DNA of 5,918 nucleotides from a bacterium (GTDB taxonomy: Bacteria; SZUA-182), in contig QIFF01000020.1 of NCBI GenBank assembly GCA_003230635.1, forward strand, positions 1 through 5,918. The letters run 5' to 3'. Below, piece after piece: positions 4,337-5,918 of the stretch (its first letter is position 1; every line of letters begins with the position of its first letter). Made by a program: the position numbers and the translations under genes. The notes under the pieces were generated by a model. That model made no database searches and was not told the origin of the DNA. It was given only the letters and a program-made list of their open reading frames with translations.

Positions 4337-5918
4337 TAATGTGGAAACCATACCCGGCTAAAATCAACCAGCCCCCGGTAATCCGGCTGCAAGCCCTCCA
4401 CATAGCGGTTGTAAGCCCAGATGTTGTGGGGAAAAGACAAGTAAATAGTGCTCACGTCAGCGGTGATTAATTTTTCAAGCTGGTGGTAAAATATGGCTTT
4501 CTCCTCCCGCCGCCGGGAGGAACGGGCATCATAAAACAAGAATTCAAGCAAGGGATTATTATACAACACCTTGTTGTAAGGTGAAGCCGAGGAATACAGG
4601 TCATAACCGAATAAGTCCAGATTGATCCCCCCCTGCCAGTCCTCCAGGGCGACGCTGAAATTGCGCTTTCCGCCCTCCCGTCCGTAGAGGCGGGACATGA
4701 GTTCTGCCCTATCCAGAGGCGTTACCTCAACCTTAACCCCCAACTCTCCCCATTGTTTGGCCGCCAGCCTGGCCTGGGCAATAAATTGAGATTCAGCGGT
4801 ACAGAGCAGCTCAAAGCGCAGGGGGTTGCTCTGCGTATAGCCCGCCTGCTTCAGGAGCTGGCGGGCAATCTGGGGATGGTAGCCCAGCCCCTGGTAGTCG
4901 GGATTGTGCGCCCAGTGCCAGGGGGGAAAAAGGCTTTTGGCCGGGGTGGCGTATTTCCCAAAAACCTCATCTGCAATGGCCTGCCTGTCCAGGCCGTAGG
5001 CCAAGGCCATACGCACCAGTTTATTATTAAAGGGGGCTTGCTTGAGATTTAAGTAAATCTGCTCCAGGAGCAACCCCGGCCGGCTTAAGACTTTGATATA
5101 CCTGGAGCGAATTTGCCTGGCGGTAGCCGGGCTGATTCCCCCCAAGACGGAAAGGCGCCGGGTCTGCAAATCCACTAGACCCAGTTCCTCACTGGCATGA
5201 AAACGAAATTGCAGAATATTCAAATAGGGCAACTTGGGTTGCTGCGCAGCTTCCGCTTCGGAGATAGCTTCTTCCTGAGGGACAGTTTCTGCCTTTGGGG
5301 CTATTTCCGTCTTGGCGGCAGCTTCTGTCCGCCAGGCAGAAGCTGCCGCCAAGTAACGGTCAAAGCGCCGGAGAATGATTTTCTCTCCCCGCACCCATTC
5401 GGCAAAGGCAAAGGGCCCTGTGCCCACCGCTATTACCTTACCATACTCCGCCCCATACTCAGCCACACTTTTGGGGGAAAGGGGATACAACTCAAGGCGG
5501 CTGAACAAAGCCCCCACGTCTATATACGCTTTGGCCAATTTTACCCTGACCGTGTGTTTGTCCACCACCTCGGCTGACTTGATTTGCCCGGCAAAATAGG
5601 GCTGCAGCGGGGCGCCGGTATCGGGATTGAGCAGGCGCTCAATGGTATAAACCACCGCCTGGGCCTTAAATTCGCTGCCGTCGTGGAAGTAAATCCCCTC
5701 CCGCAAATAAAGCAAATAGTTAAGCTCATCCTCCATCTGGGGGGGTGCGCTGGCCAAAACCGGCACTAATTCCTGCTCCCGGTTGAAGCTGAACAATCCC
5801 TCTTGAAGGTTGTTTATGAGTAAGCGAGAGGAAAAATCGGTTGCCAACTGTGAGTCAAGGGTAACTACTGGAGGGACGGCTACGGTAAGTGTTCCTCCAT
5901 AGCGGGAGTAATCAATCT
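4336..5918 (-). CDS. Family 5 ABC transporter substrate-binding protein (peptide/nickel type), N-terminus missing
   Basis: The reading frame is open to the right edge, so the start and the expected signal peptide or lipobox lie outside. 526 residues are visible. SBP_bac_5 features appear in order: an N-terminal YGGTLTVAVP strand (about 5873-5904), a stretch typical of the first lobe, LREGIYFHDGSEF (about 5671-5709), the following TIERLLNPDTGAP, and a C-terminal region with LFGYDLYSSASPYN. The family binds oligopeptides, nickel complexes, heme or other solutes outside the membrane and delivers them to an ABC permease. The substrate cannot be read from sequence. The nearby larC makes nickel uptake a tempting but unproven idea. 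No permease or ATPase gene is in view. An Ala/Glu-rich insertion of about 38 residues (5236-5349) sits between FDRYL and KLPYLN, where relatives usually have a short loop. The TTG at 5847 is internal. The TAG stop abuts repeat copy B. Confidence 0.88.
   Translation of the reverse strand, partial: IDYSRYGGTLTVAVPPVVTLDSQLATDFSSRLLINNLQEGLFSFNREQELVPVLASAPPQMEDELNYLLYLREGIYFHDGSEFKAQAVVYTIERLLNPDTGAPLQPYFAGQIKSAEVVDKHTVRVKLAKAYIDVGALFSRLELYPLSPKSVAEYGAEYGKVIAVGTGPFAFAEWVRGEKIILRRFDRYLAAASAWRTEAAAKTEIAPKAETVPQEEAISEAEAAQQPKLPYLNILQFRFHASEELGLVDLQTRRLSVLGGISPATARQIRSRYIKVLSRPGLLLEQIYLNLKQAPFNNKLVRMALAYGLDRQAIADEVFGKYATPAKSLFPPWHWAHNPDYQGLGYHPQIARQLLKQAGYTQSNPLRFELLCTAESQFIAQARLAAKQWGELGVKVEVTPLDRAELMSRLYGREGGKRNFSVALEDWQGGINLDLFGYDLYSSASPYNKVLYNNPLLEFLFYDARSSRRREEKAIFYHQLEKLITADVSTIYLSFPHNIWAYNRYVEGLQPDYRGLVDFSRVWFPH
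5311..5353. repeat. Perfect 17-bp inverted repeat inside the binding-protein gene
   Basis: CTTGGCGGCAGCTTCTG (5311-5327) and its exact complement CAGAAGCTGCCGCCAAG (5337-5353) are separated by nine bases. Both arms are translated in frame. On the coding strand they give LAAASA and TEAAAK at the start of an Ala/Glu-rich linker. It could form a strong stem-loop in the mRNA. No T run follows, so it does not look like a terminator. Confidence 0.9.

Noticed and set aside
4145..4339. 64-codon open frame on the plus strand spanning the double hairpin and repeat copy B
   Set aside because: It is composed almost entirely of palindromic repeat sequence, and copy A does not preserve an equivalent gene, so it is not a credible coding region.
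5845..5847. TTG at 5847 as the start of the substrate-binding protein
   Set aside because: The frame continues upstream with a typical family N-terminal strand (YGGTLTVAVP), so the true start lies beyond the right edge.

Overview
The window looks like chromosomal DNA from an anaerobic, Clostridia-like member of the Bacillota. That placement is an inference from gene content and style: strong AAGGAGG-type ribosome binding sites, overlapping genes, a small siroheme/ferredoxin sulfite reductase, a TusA-type sulfur carrier and the nickel-cofactor gene larC. No gene here fixes the genus. Genes run rightward in the left 2.5 kb and leftward in the rest, converging on a terminator at about 2.5 kb.

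Left block (1-1393, + strand), sulfur assimilation. It holds the 3' end of a cysteine synthase (cysK), a 283-residue siroheme sulfite/nitrite reductase-like protein with a built-in two-cluster ferredoxin domain, and a TusA-like sulfur carrier whose GTG start overlaps the reductase stop. The simplest reading is sulfite to sulfide to cysteine, with TusA as a sulfur-handling partner. Next on the same strand is a membrane-anchored zinc-finger anti-sigma-like protein (1611-2468) with no sigma factor gene beside it, followed by a clear intrinsic terminator.

Right block (2526-5918, - strand). In order of transcription it holds a family 5 extracytoplasmic substrate-binding protein (start outside the window), larC (nickel insertion into the lactate racemase-type pincer cofactor) and a ridA gene that abuts larC. 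The ridA gene is broken by a 5-bp tandem duplication, and the frameshift removes the C-terminal part that carries the substrate-binding Arg.

The main unexplained structure is a 141-bp imperfect-palindrome, MITE-like repeat in two inverted copies (1394-1534 and 4196-4336). The copies differ at 6 positions. Each is bordered by its own 4-bp direct repeat (TTAA and TAAT), which supports two independent transposition events. Both copies lie immediately after the stop codon of an upstream gene (tusA and the binding protein), in the same orientation relative to that gene, and both insertions preserve the stop. Beside the second copy, upstream of larC, is a separate 51-bp two-hairpin palindrome whose loops are complementary. 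The binding-protein gene also carries an in-frame Ala/Glu-rich insertion that begins with a perfect 17-bp inverted repeat. I found no CRISPR array, tRNA, rRNA or transposase gene.
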